This document shows positions 40,689 through 50,328 of a stretch of 62,377 nucleotides of DNA, piece after piece. How positions within the stretch are numbered: position 1 is the first letter of the stretch; every line of letters starts with the position of its first letter. Origin of the DNA: Brevundimonas sp. (GTDB lineage: Bacteria; Pseudomonadota; Alphaproteobacteria; Caulobacterales; Caulobacteraceae); NCBI RefSeq assembly GCF_013912005.1, contig NZ_JACESB010000015.1, forward strand, positions 1 through 62,377, in the 5' to 3' direction. The notes under the pieces were generated by a model, which was not told the origin of the DNA, ran no database searches, and saw only the letters and a program-made list of their open reading frames with translations. A program made the position numbers and the translations under genes.

Positions 40689-41148
40689 GCAGGTCCCTTG
40701 CCTTGCTCTCCCACGCCCCTGCGCCAGAAACGGTCGCACGCCGCCCGTCGGGCGTTTCGGCGAGGGTGATGGTGAGCCGGTCGGGGCCGAGCCAGGCGGC
40801 CGGGTCGTCGCCGAGCCGCTCCGGCCACTCGATCACCGCGCAGCCCTCGTCCAGCGCCTCGTCCAGTCCGATCTCCGCCGCCTCCCCGGGCCGCTCCAGC
40901 CGGTACAGGTCGAAGTGCGCCACCGGCGGGGCGCTGTCGTAGAACTGCACCAGGGTGAAGGTGGGCGAGGGGACGTCCTCGTCGGGCCGGGTCAGGGCGC
41001 GGATCAGGCCGCGCGCCAGGGTCGACTTGCCCATGCCCAGCGGGCCGTACAGCAGGACGGCCTCGCCGGCCGCGAGGCGGCGGGCGATCGCGGCGCCCAG
41101 CCGGGCCGTGGCGTCGGCGTCGGGGAGGTCGAGGATCCGGTCAGGCAA
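40681..41148 (-). CDS. tsaE: tRNA threonylcarbamoyladenosine biosynthesis ATPase TsaE
   Basis: Small ATPase required with TsaB, TsaC and TsaD for the t6A37 modification of ANN-decoding tRNAs. The 155-residue protein has Walker A LLYGPLGMGKSTLARG, the SPTFTLVQFY switch-like segment, and the HFDLYRL and CAVIEWPERLGD motifs. It starts with TTG at 41148, overlapping the upstream acyltransferase stop by 8 nt. Confidence 0.94.
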   Translation of the reverse strand: MPDRILDLPDADATARLGAAIARRLAAGEAVLLYGPLGMGKSTLARGLIRALTRPDEDVPSPTFTLVQFYDSAPPVAHFDLYRLERPGEAAEIGLDEALDEGCAVIEWPERLGDDPAAWLGPDRLTITLAETPDGRRATVSGAGAWESKARDLHV

Positions 41149-41998
41149 AGTCGGCGTCCGGCTGGCCGGGCAGCACCCGCTCGGTGAAGGCCTTGAGGGC
41201 GTAGGTCGCCTTGGCCGCGTCGATGTCCAGCCGCGAGGGCGGGATCGGCTTGCCCACCTTGAGGTGGAACGGCTTCCGGCGCTTGTTGAGCAGCTCGTGG
41301 AACAGGGTGATGTCGCGCAGTTCCTGCGACACCCGGTCGAAGGCGTGGAACAGGCGGGAGTAGGGCCCGGCGACGTGGACCGGCACGATCGGCGCCTGGT
41401 GCCGGCGCGCCAGCGAGGCCGCCGTGGTCGCCCACTCGGGGTCGGTCACCGAACCGTTCCGCGCCACCCGCGCCAGCCGCCCCGCGGGAAACATGACGAC
41501 GCACCGCTCGGCCTCGAACGCCTCGCGCGCCGCCTGCAGGGTGGCGCGGGTCTTCTCGCGGGTGCGCTTCTCCACCACCCACTCCACCGGGATTACCGCC
41601 TCGCCGAGCCGGGGCGACACCCGCAGCGCGTCGGCGTTGGCGAAGAAGATGGCGTCGCGCCGGCGGGCGGCGACCACGTCGTACACGGCGATGCCGTCGG
41701 CGATGCCCGTCGGGTGGTTGGCCACCACCAGGCAGCGGCCGCTCGCCGGGATGCGGTCGGCGTTCAGCGCCGACACCTTCAGGTCCAGCAGGTCGCTCAT
41801 CCAGGCCAGGGCCTCGGCGCCCGACAGGGGGGCGAGAGCGTCGGCCATCCGCACCGCCTGGCGGTAGTTGAGCAGCCGGTGCAGCGCCGGCCGCATCACC
41901 GGCCACAGGGGCGAGCCGGTCAGCCGCGGCGCGCGCTCGGCGATCAGCACGTCGCAGATGTGCGGCTCCGGTCGCGGCGCTGTCGGGACGGCGGTCAT
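41141..41998 (-). CDS. Lysophospholipid-type acyltransferase (PlsC/hemolysin-like)
   Basis: About 285 residues with a glycerolipid acyltransferase motif, VVANHPTGIADG (NHx4D), near residue 94, and a second block MFPAGRLARVARNG. Members acylate lysophosphatidic acid or make ornithine lipids; without a search I cannot separate these. The ATG at 41998 is chosen because the upstream extension is arginine-rich and overlaps the divergent S9 peptidase promoter. It heads the minus-strand run through tsaE, amgK, murU, addB and addA. Confidence 0.82.
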   Translation of the reverse strand: MTAVPTAPRPEPHICDVLIAERAPRLTGSPLWPVMRPALHRLLNYRQAVRMADALAPLSGAEALAWMSDLLDLKVSALNADRIPASGRCLVVANHPTGIADGIAVYDVVAARRRDAIFFANADALRVSPRLGEAVIPVEWVVEKRTREKTRATLQAAREAFEAERCVVMFPAGRLARVARNGSVTDPEWATTAASLARRHQAPIVPVHVAGPYSRLFHAFDRVSQELRDITLFHELLNKRRKPFHLKVGKPIPPSRLDIDAAKATYALKAFTERVLPGQPDADFA

Positions 41999-42123
41999 CC
42001 GGCCGGTTGTCGCCGCTTGCGCGATGCTCCGCAAGCGCCCGCGACCGCGCCGCGCCATTGACGCCCGGGCGGCAGGGCGCCACGCCTTCGCCCCGAACGA
42101 TTTCGTCCGCGGAGAAAGCATCC

Positions 42124-44232
42124 ATGTCCCGACTGTCCCGCCTTCTGACCGGCCTGAGCGCCGTGGCGCTGCTCGGCGCGGCCGCCCTGCCGGCCGTCGC
42201 CGAGGCGCCCGTCCCCGCCGCCGCCGCGGCCGCCCCCGCCGCGCAGCAGCCGGAGGCCTTCGACTATCGCGACATGATCTCGGCCAACCGGCTGGGCGAT
42301 CCGCAGGTGTCGCCGGACGGCCGCCGGGTGGTCTACTCGGTGACCACCACCGACGTGGAGGCCAACCGCCGCTCCGGCGCCCTCTACATGATGGACCTGG
42401 AGAACCCGGGCGAGCCGCGCCGCCTGGCCATCAACGAGGGCGGCGCCAACACCGCCCGCTGGGGCGGCGACGGCAAGCTCTACTTCCTGTCCGGCCGCTC
42501 GGGCTCCAGCCAGGTGTGGCGCGCCGACGCCGACGGAACCCGGCCCGAGCAGGTCACCCGCCTGCCGCTGGACGTCAACGCCTACCGCCTGAGCCCCGAC
42601 GCCTCGAAGGTGGCGGTCTCCCTCGCGGTGTTCCCGGAATGCGGCGATCTCGCCTGCACCGTCGATCGCCAGAAGGCCGAGGCCGACAGCCCCTCCACCG
42701 GCCAGGTCTACGACCGCATGTTCGTGCGCCACTGGGACAGCTGGAGCGACGGCACGCAGAACCACCTGTTCGTCGTCCCCACCGCAGGGCCCGCCGAGCC
42801 GGTGTGGCTGACCCGCGGCTTCGACGGCGACGTGCCCTCCAAGCCCTTCGGGGACGAGAGCGAGTTCACCTTCACCCCGGACGGGGAGGGGGTGGTCTTC
42901 TCCGCCCGCGAGGCCGGCCGCTCCGAGCCGTGGAGCACCAATTTCGACCTCTACCAGGTGTCGCTGGCCGAGCCCGGCCGGCTGACCAACCTCACCGACG
43001 ACAACGACGCCTGGGACACCGGCCCGGTGTTCTCGCCCGACGGTCGCACCCTGGCCTACCGGGCGATGGCCCGGCCGGGGTTCGAGGCCGACCGCTACGC
43101 CATCTTCCTGCGCGACATGGACACCGGCCAGGTTCGCCAGATCGCCGCCAACTGGGACCGCTCGGCCGACACCCTGCAATGGTCGAAGGACGGGAACACC
43201 CTCTACACCACCGCCGGCGACGTCGGTCAGACCCGTCTGTTCGCCATCGACACCCGCAACGGCGTGGTCACCCCGGTGACCGGCGAGGGCCACGTCTCGG
43301 CCTTCCAGCAGACCCCCTCCGGCTTCGTCATCGCCCAGGACAGCCTGACCCGTCCGAGCGAGCTGTATGTGAAGACCTTCCTCGGCCGCGAGATGCCGAT
43401 CCGCATCACCAATGTGAATCCGCAGCTCGACGACAAGGCCTTCGGCGAGGCCGAACAGTTCAGCTTCCCGGGCTGGAACAATGAGACGGTGCACGGCTAC
43501 GTCATCAAGCCGGCCAACTATGTCGAGGGCCGGAAGTACCCGGTGGCCTTCCTCATCCATGGCGGACCGCAGGGCTCGTTCGGCAACAGCTGGTCGTACC
43601 GCTGGAATCCGATGACCTACGCCGGCGCGGGCTATGCGGTGGTGATGATCGATTTCCACGGCTCGACCGGCTACGGCCAGGCCTTCACCGACGCGATCAG
43701 CCAGCACTGGGGCGACCGCCCGCTGGAGGACCTGCAGAAGGGCTGGGCGGCGGCGCAGCAGCGCTACCCCTTCCTTGACGGCCAGAACGCCTGCGCCCTC
43801 GGCGCCTCCTACGGCGGCTACATGATCAACTGGATCGCGGGGAACTGGTCCGGCGCGTTCGACTGCCTGGTCAACCACGACGGCGTCTTCGACACCTTCG
43901 GCATGGGCTATTCGACCGAGGAGCTGTGGTTCACCGAGTGGGAGTACGGCGGCACGCCGTGGGAGAATCCCCGCGGCTACCAGCAGTTCAACCCGGCCAA
44001 CCACGTGCAGAACTGGCGCGACCCGATGCTGGTCATCCAGGGCGACCGCGACTTCCGCATCCCGACCGCCCAGGCCCTGTCGACCTTCACCGCCCTGCAG
44101 CGTCGCGGGATCGACAGCCGGCTGGTGGTCTTCCCGGACGAGAACCACTGGGTGCTGAAGCCGGCCAACAGCCTGCAGTGGCACACCGAGGTGTTCGGCT
44201 GGCTGGACCGCTACCTCAAGCCGGCGGACTGA
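42124..44232 (+). CDS. Secreted S9-family serine peptidase
   Basis: A 702-residue prolyl-oligopeptidase-family enzyme of the dipeptidyl/acylaminoacyl peptidase type. A signal peptide (residues 1-26) directs it to the periplasm. Residues about 45-430 form a beta-propeller with repeated 'SPDGR..VY' blades. The C-terminal hydrolase domain has the triad Ser562 (GASYGGYM), Asp643 (GDRDFRIP) and His675 (ENHWVL). A perfect-palindrome terminator follows 22 nt after the stop. Confidence 0.93.
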   Translation: MSRLSRLLTGLSAVALLGAAALPAVAEAPVPAAAAAAPAAQQPEAFDYRDMISANRLGDPQVSPDGRRVVYSVTTTDVEANRRSGALYMMDLENPGEPRRLAINEGGANTARWGGDGKLYFLSGRSGSSQVWRADADGTRPEQVTRLPLDVNAYRLSPDASKVAVSLAVFPECGDLACTVDRQKAEADSPSTGQVYDRMFVRHWDSWSDGTQNHLFVVPTAGPAEPVWLTRGFDGDVPSKPFGDESEFTFTPDGEGVVFSAREAGRSEPWSTNFDLYQVSLAEPGRLTNLTDDNDAWDTGPVFSPDGRTLAYRAMARPGFEADRYAIFLRDMDTGQVRQIAANWDRSADTLQWSKDGNTLYTTAGDVGQTRLFAIDTRNGVVTPVTGEGHVSAFQQTPSGFVIAQDSLTRPSELYVKTFLGREMPIRITNVNPQLDDKAFGEAEQFSFPGWNNETVHGYVIKPANYVEGRKYPVAFLIHGGPQGSFGNSWSYRWNPMTYAGAGYAVVMIDFHGSTGYGQAFTDAISQHWGDRPLEDLQKGWAAAQQRYPFLDGQNACALGASYGGYMINWIAGNWSGAFDCLVNHDGVFDTFGMGYSTEELWFTEWEYGGTPWENPRGYQQFNPANHVQNWRDPMLVIQGDRDFRIPTAQALSTFTALQRRGIDSRLVVFPDENHWVLKPANSLQWHTEVFGWLDRYLKPAD

Positions 44233-44254
44233 GCCGGCGCGGGACACGACAACG

Positions 44255-44288
44255 CGGGGCGCTCCGGCCGGAGCGCCCCGTCGCTTTT
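44255..44288 (+). terminator. Intrinsic terminator after the S9 peptidase gene
   Basis: A 26-nt perfect palindrome (arms CGGGGCGCTCCGG and its complement, 44255-44280) is followed by TCGCTTTT. The stem is long and GC-rich and the T-tract is short. The next gene converges from the other strand, so it may stop both transcripts. Confidence 0.8.
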
Positions 44289-44301
44289 CAGGCCGGCCGG
44301 T

Positions 44302-44619
44302 TCAGCGGGCGCGGGCGACCGTGTTCGCCGCCTGCTCGTAGCGGGCGTGCTCCCGCTCGGTCATGCAGCGCGGCGCCTCCCAGCGCGGGTCGGCCCGGCG
44401 GACCTCCAGCGCCTCGCGGGCGGTGATGAACACCGGCCGCTCGCCGTAGGCGCGGGCGAAGGCACGCCGCGAGGCGGTGTCGGTCTTGCAGATCAGGACG
44501 CCGCGCGCGTCGGCCTCCCGCTCGCCCCGGGCCGGGGCCTGCGGCGCGGTCTGGGCCGCGGCGGCGCCGGCGGCGGCGACCGCCAGCAGGGTCAGGGGAA
44601 CAGTCCGGAACAGCCGCAT
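44302..44619 (-). CDS. Small exported protein of unknown function
   Basis: 105 residues with a signal peptide ([22 protein letters not shown]). The mature part has two cysteines (LICKTDTASRRAF and APRCMTEREHARYE), probably a disulfide. GAGGAGG before the ATG is a strong ribosome-binding site. I do not recognise a characterised family. Confidence 0.68.
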   Translation of the reverse strand: MRLFRTVPLTLLAVAAAGAAAAQTAPQAPARGEREADARGVLICKTDTASRRAFARAYGERPVFITAREALEVRRADPRWEAPRCMTEREHARYEQAANTVARAR

Positions 44620-44693
44620 GGAACCCTCCTCAGAAGCGGAAATCGATCAGAACCCGGACGAGAGAATGCGCCTTTGTCTCCGTTTGTAAAGAT

Positions 44694-44723
44694 TTGACGA
44701 CAGTTCAACGGCGGAAATTTTAC
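44694..44723 (+). promoter_or_regulatory. Possible promoter of the AsmA-like gene
   Basis: TTGACG at 44694-44699 (5 of 6 to the -35 consensus) is followed after 18 nt by TTTTAC (44718-44723), a weak -10 match, in the AT-rich gap between two divergent genes. Start of transcription would be about 70 nt before the TTG start codon. Confidence 0.35.
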
Positions 44724-44797
44724 AGCGATGGCGCACCGGCGCGCCTGAGCCTTTCGCCGCCCTTGCGCGTTCCCGAGGGCCGCCGGAGCTCAGCCGC

Positions 44798-46843
44798 TTG
44801 AAAAACCCGTTGCAGGACAATCGGAAATGGCTGGCGCTCCGCGAGCGGGCGCTGGTCCCCGCGGGGGCGCGGGCGGCGCGCTGGCGCGACTGGATGCTGG
44901 CCAACGATCCCGTGATCGCCGCCGTGCGCCGGCCCGGCCGCCCGGAGAAGGTGGCCGCCAGCGTCACCCTCGGGCTCGTCGCCGCGGTCCTGCTGTTCCT
45001 CGCCCTGTTCGACTGGAACCTGCTGCGCGGCCCGATCGGCCGCTGGGCCTCCGCCCGCTGGGATCGCCAGATCGAGCTGAACGGCGACCTCGACGTCCAC
45101 CTGTTCAGCTGGACCCCCTCGGTGCAGGTCCGCGACCTGCGCATCGGCGGCCCCGACTGGGCGCGCGAGCGCGACACCCTGCGGGTCGGCGACCTGCAGG
45201 CCTCGGTCCGCCTGCGCCAGCTGTTCGCCGGACGGGTCGAGCTGCCGCGGGTCGCCATCGCCCGGCCCGAGGCGGTGCTGATCTCCACCGCGGACGGCCG
45301 CCGCAGCTGGGAGCTCGACCCGGACGCCCCCGACACCGGCGAGGGGCTGAAGCTGCCGCTGATCCAGCGGCTGATCATCCGCGACGGCCGCCTGTCCCTC
45401 GACGAGCAGGGGCGCGACATCCGGCTGGAAGCCACCGTCAACGCCCGGGAAGGGGCCGGCGGCGAGGCCGGCTTCCGGCTCGAGGGCCGCGGCACGATCA
45501 ACGGCACGCCCCTGACTCTGGCGGTGCGCGGCGGGCCCTTCATCAACGTGCGCCGCGACCGGCCCTACGCCTTCCACGGCGAGATCGCCGGGGCGGGGAC
45601 CCGCATCGTCGCCGACGGGGCGATCACCCGCCCCTTCGACCTCGGCCGCTTCACCGCGGACCTGAGCCTGCGCGGGCGCGACCTCGCCGACGTCTATCTG
45701 CTCACCGGCATCACCACCCCGAACACGCCGCCCTACCGGCTCTCCGGACGGCTCGTGCGCGAGGACGCCCGCTTCACCTTCGCCGACTTCTCCGGCCGGG
45801 TCGGCTCGTCCGACCTGTCCGGGGACCTGGTGGTCGACAAGGCCGGCGACCGGCGGCGGGTCGAGGCCGACCTCCGCTCCGACCTGCTGGACCTCGACGA
45901 CCTCGCCGCCGTGCTCGGGGCCGAGCCGCGGGCGGCCGGCTCCGGCGACACCCGGGCCGCCTCCGGCCGGCCGGGGCGGCTGCTGCCCGACGCGCCGCTG
46001 AACGTAGGGCGCCTGCGGGTGATGGACGGCGAGCTGCGCTACCGGGCCGCCCGGGTGAAGCGGAACGCCCTCGAGGTCCGCCAGGTCGATATCGGCGCCG
46101 CGCTGGAGGCGGGGGTGCTGGACCTCGACCCGGTCGCCTTCACCTTCACCCGCGGCGAGCTGCGCGGCACGGCGAAGATCAACGCCACCCGCGACACGCC
46201 CTACAGCGCCGTCGACCTGCGGCTGCGCGGCTATCCGCTGGAGTCGATCATCCCCGCCCGCGGCGGCGCCCCGACCGTCACCGGCCGCGCCCTCGGCCGG
46301 GCGCAGCTCGAGGGGCCGGGCGCCTCGGTGCATGACTTCGCCGCCCGCTCGAAGGGCCGGCTCAGCCTCGTCGTGCCCCAGGGCCGGATGCGGGCCGCCT
46401 TCGCCGAACTGCTCGGCATCAACGCCACCGCCGGCCTGTTCCGGCTGCTGGGCGGCGACGAGTCGACCGCCGAGATCCGCTGCGCGGTCGCCAGCTTCGA
46501 CGTCGCCGGCGGCACGGCCACGGCGAAGACCTTCGTCATCGACACCACCCCCGTTCTGGCCCGCGGCTCGGGAACCATCGACCTCGGCGCGGAGACGATG
46601 AACCTGCGCATCGACGGCGAGACCAAGCAGGCGCGGCTGGTCCGCCTGTGGTCGCCGATCACCGTCCAGGGCCCCCTGACCGGGCCGCAGGTCGGCGTCG
46701 ACGGGGGTTCGGTGGCGGGTCAGGCCGGTCTCGGGGCCGCGCTCGGGGCCCTGATCAATCCGCTGGCGGCCCTGCTGCCCTTCGTCGACCCGGGCCTGGC
46801 CGAGGACGCCAACTGCGGCGCCCTGGTCTCCTCCGCCCGCTGA
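44798..46843 (+). CDS. AsmA-family envelope protein
   Basis: A 681-residue AsmA-like protein. One transmembrane segment (about residues 53-72) anchors a very long periplasmic beta-rich region. Family blocks include DWNLLRGPIGRWASARWDRQIELNGDL near the N terminus and GRLSLVVPQGRMRAAFAELLGI and MNLRIDGETKQARLVRLWSPITVQGPLTGP near the C terminus. AsmA-like proteins of the TamB/YhdP group are thought to move phospholipids across the periplasm. Start is TTG at 44798, supported by GGAG 9 nt upstream. Confidence 0.9.
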   Translation: MKNPLQDNRKWLALRERALVPAGARAARWRDWMLANDPVIAAVRRPGRPEKVAASVTLGLVAAVLLFLALFDWNLLRGPIGRWASARWDRQIELNGDLDVHLFSWTPSVQVRDLRIGGPDWARERDTLRVGDLQASVRLRQLFAGRVELPRVAIARPEAVLISTADGRRSWELDPDAPDTGEGLKLPLIQRLIIRDGRLSLDEQGRDIRLEATVNAREGAGGEAGFRLEGRGTINGTPLTLAVRGGPFINVRRDRPYAFHGEIAGAGTRIVADGAITRPFDLGRFTADLSLRGRDLADVYLLTGITTPNTPPYRLSGRLVREDARFTFADFSGRVGSSDLSGDLVVDKAGDRRRVEADLRSDLLDLDDLAAVLGAEPRAAGSGDTRAASGRPGRLLPDAPLNVGRLRVMDGELRYRAARVKRNALEVRQVDIGAALEAGVLDLDPVAFTFTRGELRGTAKINATRDTPYSAVDLRLRGYPLESIIPARGGAPTVTGRALGRAQLEGPGASVHDFAARSKGRLSLVVPQGRMRAAFAELLGINATAGLFRLLGGDESTAEIRCAVASFDVAGGTATAKTFVIDTTPVLARGSGTIDLGAETMNLRIDGETKQARLVRLWSPITVQGPLTGPQVGVDGGSVAGQAGLGAALGALINPLAALLPFVDPGLAEDANCGALVSSAR

Positions 46844-46908
46844 ACCCTTGAGCCGCTGACGCCTTCCATGCGAGGCGTGGCCCGTCGCTGCGCTGACGAA
46901 GGACGCCC

Positions 46909-47769
46909 ATGACCCGCAGAGGCCTGCTCGCTCCCCTGCTCGGCGCCGCCGCGGCCGCCTGTTCGCCGCTGGCCCTGCTCAACCGGCTCGGCCCGCGCGA
47001 CCCCGGCGCCGGCCGGGTGGCCCAGGACCTCGCCTACGGACCGGACCCCCGCCAGCGCCTCGACCTGTGGGCTCCTGACGGCCCCCGGCCCGCCGACGGC
47101 TGGCCGGTGCTGGTCTTCTTCTACGGCGGCGGCTGGGACAGCGGCGAGAAGGACCTCTACGGCTGGGCCGCCCAGGCGCTGGCGGCCCGCGGCTTCGTGG
47201 TGGCCGCTCCCGACTACCGGCTGGTGCCCGAGGTCCGCTTCCCCGCCTTCGTCGAGGACGCGGCCGCCGCCACGGCCTTCGCCGTCGACGCCGTCCGGGC
47301 CCACGGCGGCGCGCCGGACCGGCTGGGCGTGATCGGCCACTCGGCCGGGGCCCATCTGGCGATGATGATCGCGCTGGACCGACGCTACATGCAGGCCGCC
47401 GGCGCGCCGGACGTGATCCGCGCCGCCGCCGGCCTCGCCGGCCCCTACGAATTCCTGCCGCTCGACGTCTCGGCCTCGATCAACGCCTTCGGCCGGGCGC
47501 CGGACCCCACCCTGACCCAGCCGGTGACCTTCGTCCGCCCGGACGCCCCGCCGCTGTGGCTGGGGCACGGGACCGCCGACCGGGTGGTCCACGCCGAGGA
47601 CACGGTGATCCTGTGCGAACGGATGCGCGCGGTCGGCGGCCGCTGCGAGGCGAAGCTCTACCGGGACCTCACCCATGAGGACCTGATCGCCACCTTCTCG
47701 CCCCTGTTCCGCAAGCGGGCGCCGGTGCTGGAGGACGTCACCGGCTTCCTGCGCGCGGCGCTCGCCTGA
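46909..47769 (+). CDS. Alpha/beta hydrolase (carboxylesterase-like), probable Tat lipoprotein
   Basis: 286 residues. MTRRGLLAPLLGAAAAAC looks like a twin-arginine signal with a lipobox Cys. The enzyme part has the oxyanion segment VFFYGGGWDSGEK, the nucleophile GHSAGAHLAMM, and a late acid/histidine pair (GTADRVVH, LTHEDLI). This is the BD-FAE/Est group of feruloyl- or carboxyl-esterases. Substrate unknown. Confidence 0.85.
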   Translation: MTRRGLLAPLLGAAAAACSPLALLNRLGPRDPGAGRVAQDLAYGPDPRQRLDLWAPDGPRPADGWPVLVFFYGGGWDSGEKDLYGWAAQALAARGFVVAAPDYRLVPEVRFPAFVEDAAAATAFAVDAVRAHGGAPDRLGVIGHSAGAHLAMMIALDRRYMQAAGAPDVIRAAAGLAGPYEFLPLDVSASINAFGRAPDPTLTQPVTFVRPDAPPLWLGHGTADRVVHAEDTVILCERMRAVGGRCEAKLYRDLTHEDLIATFSPLFRKRAPVLEDVTGFLRAALA

Positions 47770-47810
47770 CAGCGTCTCGCCAAGGTCACGTTCCTTCGTT
47801 AAGGGAGGCC

Positions 47811-49256
47811 ATGACAGATACGATGACAGCCCGGGCGGCGCTGGACCGCCTCGAAACCCTCTACACCCAGTCCGTGGCCAACCTGCGCGCGGCCGTGAAG
47901 ACCTTCCTCGACACCGGCGAACGTCCGTCGGCCGAGGCCCGCGCCGCCGGCCTGTTCGCCTACCCCGAGCTGCGGGTCAGCTGGTTCGGCGACCGCCCCG
48001 GCCACCTCGCGACCCGCGCCTACGCCCGCCTGTCGCGGCCCGGCGTCTATGCGACCACGATCACCCGGCCGGATCTGTTCCGGCCCTATCTGACCGAGCA
48101 GCTGCGCCTGCTCGAGGCGGACTACGGCGCCAGCTTCGACGTGGGGCCGTCGGAGCAGGAGATCCCCTTCCCCTATGTGCTCGACGGTTCGGACGTCGCG
48201 CTGGACCCGTCCAACACCGCCGCCATCGCGCGCCACTTCCCGACCACCGACCTGGCCCACATCGGCGACGAGATCCCAGACGGCCTGTTCGACCCCGCCG
48301 AGGCCTTCCCGCTGGCCCAGTTCGACGGCCTGCGCACCGACTTCTCCCTCGCCCGCCTGCGCCACTACACCGGCACGCCGGTCGAGGACGTCCAGTCCTT
48401 CATCCTGTTCACCAACTACAACCGCTACGTCGACGAGTTCGTGCGCTGGGCGCTGGACCGGCTGCGCGACCCGGACAGCCCCTACGAAAGCCTGTCCACC
48501 CCCGGCGGAGTCGTGGTCACCCGCGACACCGCCGACCCGGAGGCGGCGATCGCCGAGTCGGCCTGGAAGAAGCACCAGATGCCGGCCTACCACCTGACCG
48601 CGCCGGGCTGGAACGGGATCAGCCTGGTGAACATCGGCGTCGGGCCGTCCAACGCCAAGACCATCTGCGACCACCTGGCGGTGACCCGGCCCCACGCCTG
48701 GCTGATGATCGGCCACTGCGGCGGCCTGCGCGACAGCCAGACGGTCGGCGACTATGTGCTGGCCCACGCCTATCTGCGCGACGACCATGTGCTGGACGCC
48801 GTGCTGCCGCCGGACATCCCGATCCCCTCGATCGCCGAGGTCCAGCGCGCCCTCTACGACGCCGCCAAGTCGGTCTCCGGCATGCCGGGCGAGGAGATCA
48901 AGCGCCGGCTGCGCACCGGCACGGTGGTCACCACCGACGACCGCAACTGGGAGCTGCGCTATTCCAAGTCGGCGCTGCGCTTCAACCAGAGCCGGGCCGT
49001 GGCCATCGACATGGAAAGCGCCACCATCGCCGCCCAGGGCTACCGCTTCCGCGTGCCCTACGGCACCCTGCTGTGCGTCTCCGACAAGCCGCTGCACGGC
49101 GAGATCAAGCTGCCGGGGCAGGCCCACCGCTTCTACGAGGGCTCGATCTCCGAGCACCTGCAGATCGGCATCCAGGCCGTCGGCCTGTTGCGGGCCGAGG
49201 GCGAGCGCCTGCACTCCCGCAAGCTGCGCGCCTTCGACGAGCCGCCGTTCCGGTAG
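47811..49256 (+). CDS. amn: AMP nucleosidase
   Basis: Hydrolyses AMP to adenine and ribose 5-phosphate, lowering AMP under energy stress. The 481-residue protein has the N-terminal AMP nucleosidase regulatory domain (residues about 1-170) and a C-terminal nucleoside-phosphorylase-type domain with MIGHCGGLRDSQTVGDYVLAHAY and IDMESATIAAQGYRFRVPYGTLLCVSDKPLHGE. Length equals that of the enteric enzyme. Monocistronic. Confidence 0.95.
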   Translation: MTDTMTARAALDRLETLYTQSVANLRAAVKTFLDTGERPSAEARAAGLFAYPELRVSWFGDRPGHLATRAYARLSRPGVYATTITRPDLFRPYLTEQLRLLEADYGASFDVGPSEQEIPFPYVLDGSDVALDPSNTAAIARHFPTTDLAHIGDEIPDGLFDPAEAFPLAQFDGLRTDFSLARLRHYTGTPVEDVQSFILFTNYNRYVDEFVRWALDRLRDPDSPYESLSTPGGVVVTRDTADPEAAIAESAWKKHQMPAYHLTAPGWNGISLVNIGVGPSNAKTICDHLAVTRPHAWLMIGHCGGLRDSQTVGDYVLAHAYLRDDHVLDAVLPPDIPIPSIAEVQRALYDAAKSVSGMPGEEIKRRLRTGTVVTTDDRNWELRYSKSALRFNQSRAVAIDMESATIAAQGYRFRVPYGTLLCVSDKPLHGEIKLPGQAHRFYEGSISEHLQIGIQAVGLLRAEGERLHSRKLRAFDEPPFR

Positions 49257-49263
49257 GCGAGTC

Positions 49264-49812
49264 TCAGGGCGCGGCGGGCGCCGGCCAGACCATCGCCTCC
49301 GTGATCACCTCATGGCCCGACGGCGCCCGTGCGGCCCGGCGCGCCGGCGGTACGGTGGGGTTCGAGGGGTAGCTCGCGCCGTCGAAGGTCAGGATGGCCG
49401 TCCCCGGCTCGATCCCGCCGCCGGCGATCCGCACGGCCAGGTCCGGCAGGCCATTGGTGGTTGTGGGCAGCACCGTCACCGGCGGCTGCACCACCGTCAG
49501 CCTGCCCAGCGCCTCGACCCGGCCGCCCGCTGTCCGGTGGATCAGCAGGGTGCAGCCGCCGGAGCCGCAGTAGTCGCGGCCGGTCAGGTAGGTGAAGTGC
49601 AGCCGGAGTTCGCCGTCTCCCCAGGATGCGACGACCGGACGAAGCGCGTCGACGGGAGCGGCTTCGTGTTCGGAGATCCAGGCCGCGACCCGGTCCGCGT
49701 CGCTTTCAAGGCCAGCCGACGCCGGGACCGCCGCGTCCCTGCTCCCCGACCCTGACCCGGCGGCGCAGGCGCCGACGAGGGCTGCAAGGCAGAGCGTCAG
49801 GCCCCGGCGCAT
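49264..49812 (-). CDS. Putative lipoprotein, unknown function
   Basis: 182 residues with a lipobox signal (TLCLAALVGAC). The mature domain contains a LHFTYLTGRDYCGSGGCTLLIHR segment with two cysteines. The ATG at 49812 (MRRGLTL) gives a normal signal peptide; the longer frame adds seven non-hydrophobic residues. No family recognised. Confidence 0.7.
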   Translation of the reverse strand: MRRGLTLCLAALVGACAAGSGSGSRDAAVPASAGLESDADRVAAWISEHEAAPVDALRPVVASWGDGELRLHFTYLTGRDYCGSGGCTLLIHRTAGGRVEALGRLTVVQPPVTVLPTTTNGLPDLAVRIAGGGIEPGTAILTFDGASYPSNPTVPPARRAARAPSGHEVITEAMVWPAPAAP

Positions 49813-49840
49813 CAGCCGCGTTCCGCCCGCCATGGGGAGC

Positions 49841-50302
49841 CTATCTCCTCAGCCGCCGGGCGTTGGCCGTGGCGGCCGCGTGGATCGGCTGCAGGGCATC
49901 CGCCTGCAGCTTGAGCATGGCCGCGCCCAGCGCCCAGCTGTCGCGGAGCGTCCGGTTCCAGGCGTTGAGCGCCCACAGGCCCTGCGCCCCTGCCGCCTCG
50001 ACGGGGGTGCGTGCCGCCGCCATGGCGTCCAGCGCCTTGCGGGCTGCGACGCCCTCGCGCTCGGCGGCCCGGCGGACGGTCTCCGCCGCCCGCAGCGCGC
50101 CGGAAACCCCGATCGCGGCCGAGGCGGTCAGCGCCTCGACCTTCTCCGAGCCCATCAGGGCCAGTTCCGCATAGTCGGCCTTCAGCGGGTCGCGCACCGC
50201 CTCGGCCATGATCTCGAGGCGTCGGGCGATGACGTCGCCGGAGGCTTCCATCAGCTCCTGGCTGGCGCGATGGGTGCGGGCGGCGTGACTGGCGTGTTTC
50301 AT
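49841..50302 (-). CDS. Phasin-family protein
   Basis: 153 residues, almost wholly helical, with no cysteine. The composition and the segment 'ASQELMEASGDVIARRLEIMAEAVRDPLKADYAEL' spread over residues 14-47, followed by Ala-rich amphipathic helices, match phasins that coat polyhydroxyalkanoate granules. There is no PHA synthase in the window. Confidence 0.78.
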   Translation of the reverse strand: MKHASHAARTHRASQELMEASGDVIARRLEIMAEAVRDPLKADYAELALMGSEKVEALTASAAIGVSGALRAAETVRRAAEREGVAARKALDAMAAARTPVEAAGAQGLWALNAWNRTLRDSWALGAAMLKLQADALQPIHAAATANARRLRR

Positions 50303-50328
50303 CGGCGGACCGTGCGCCCCGCCCCGCC

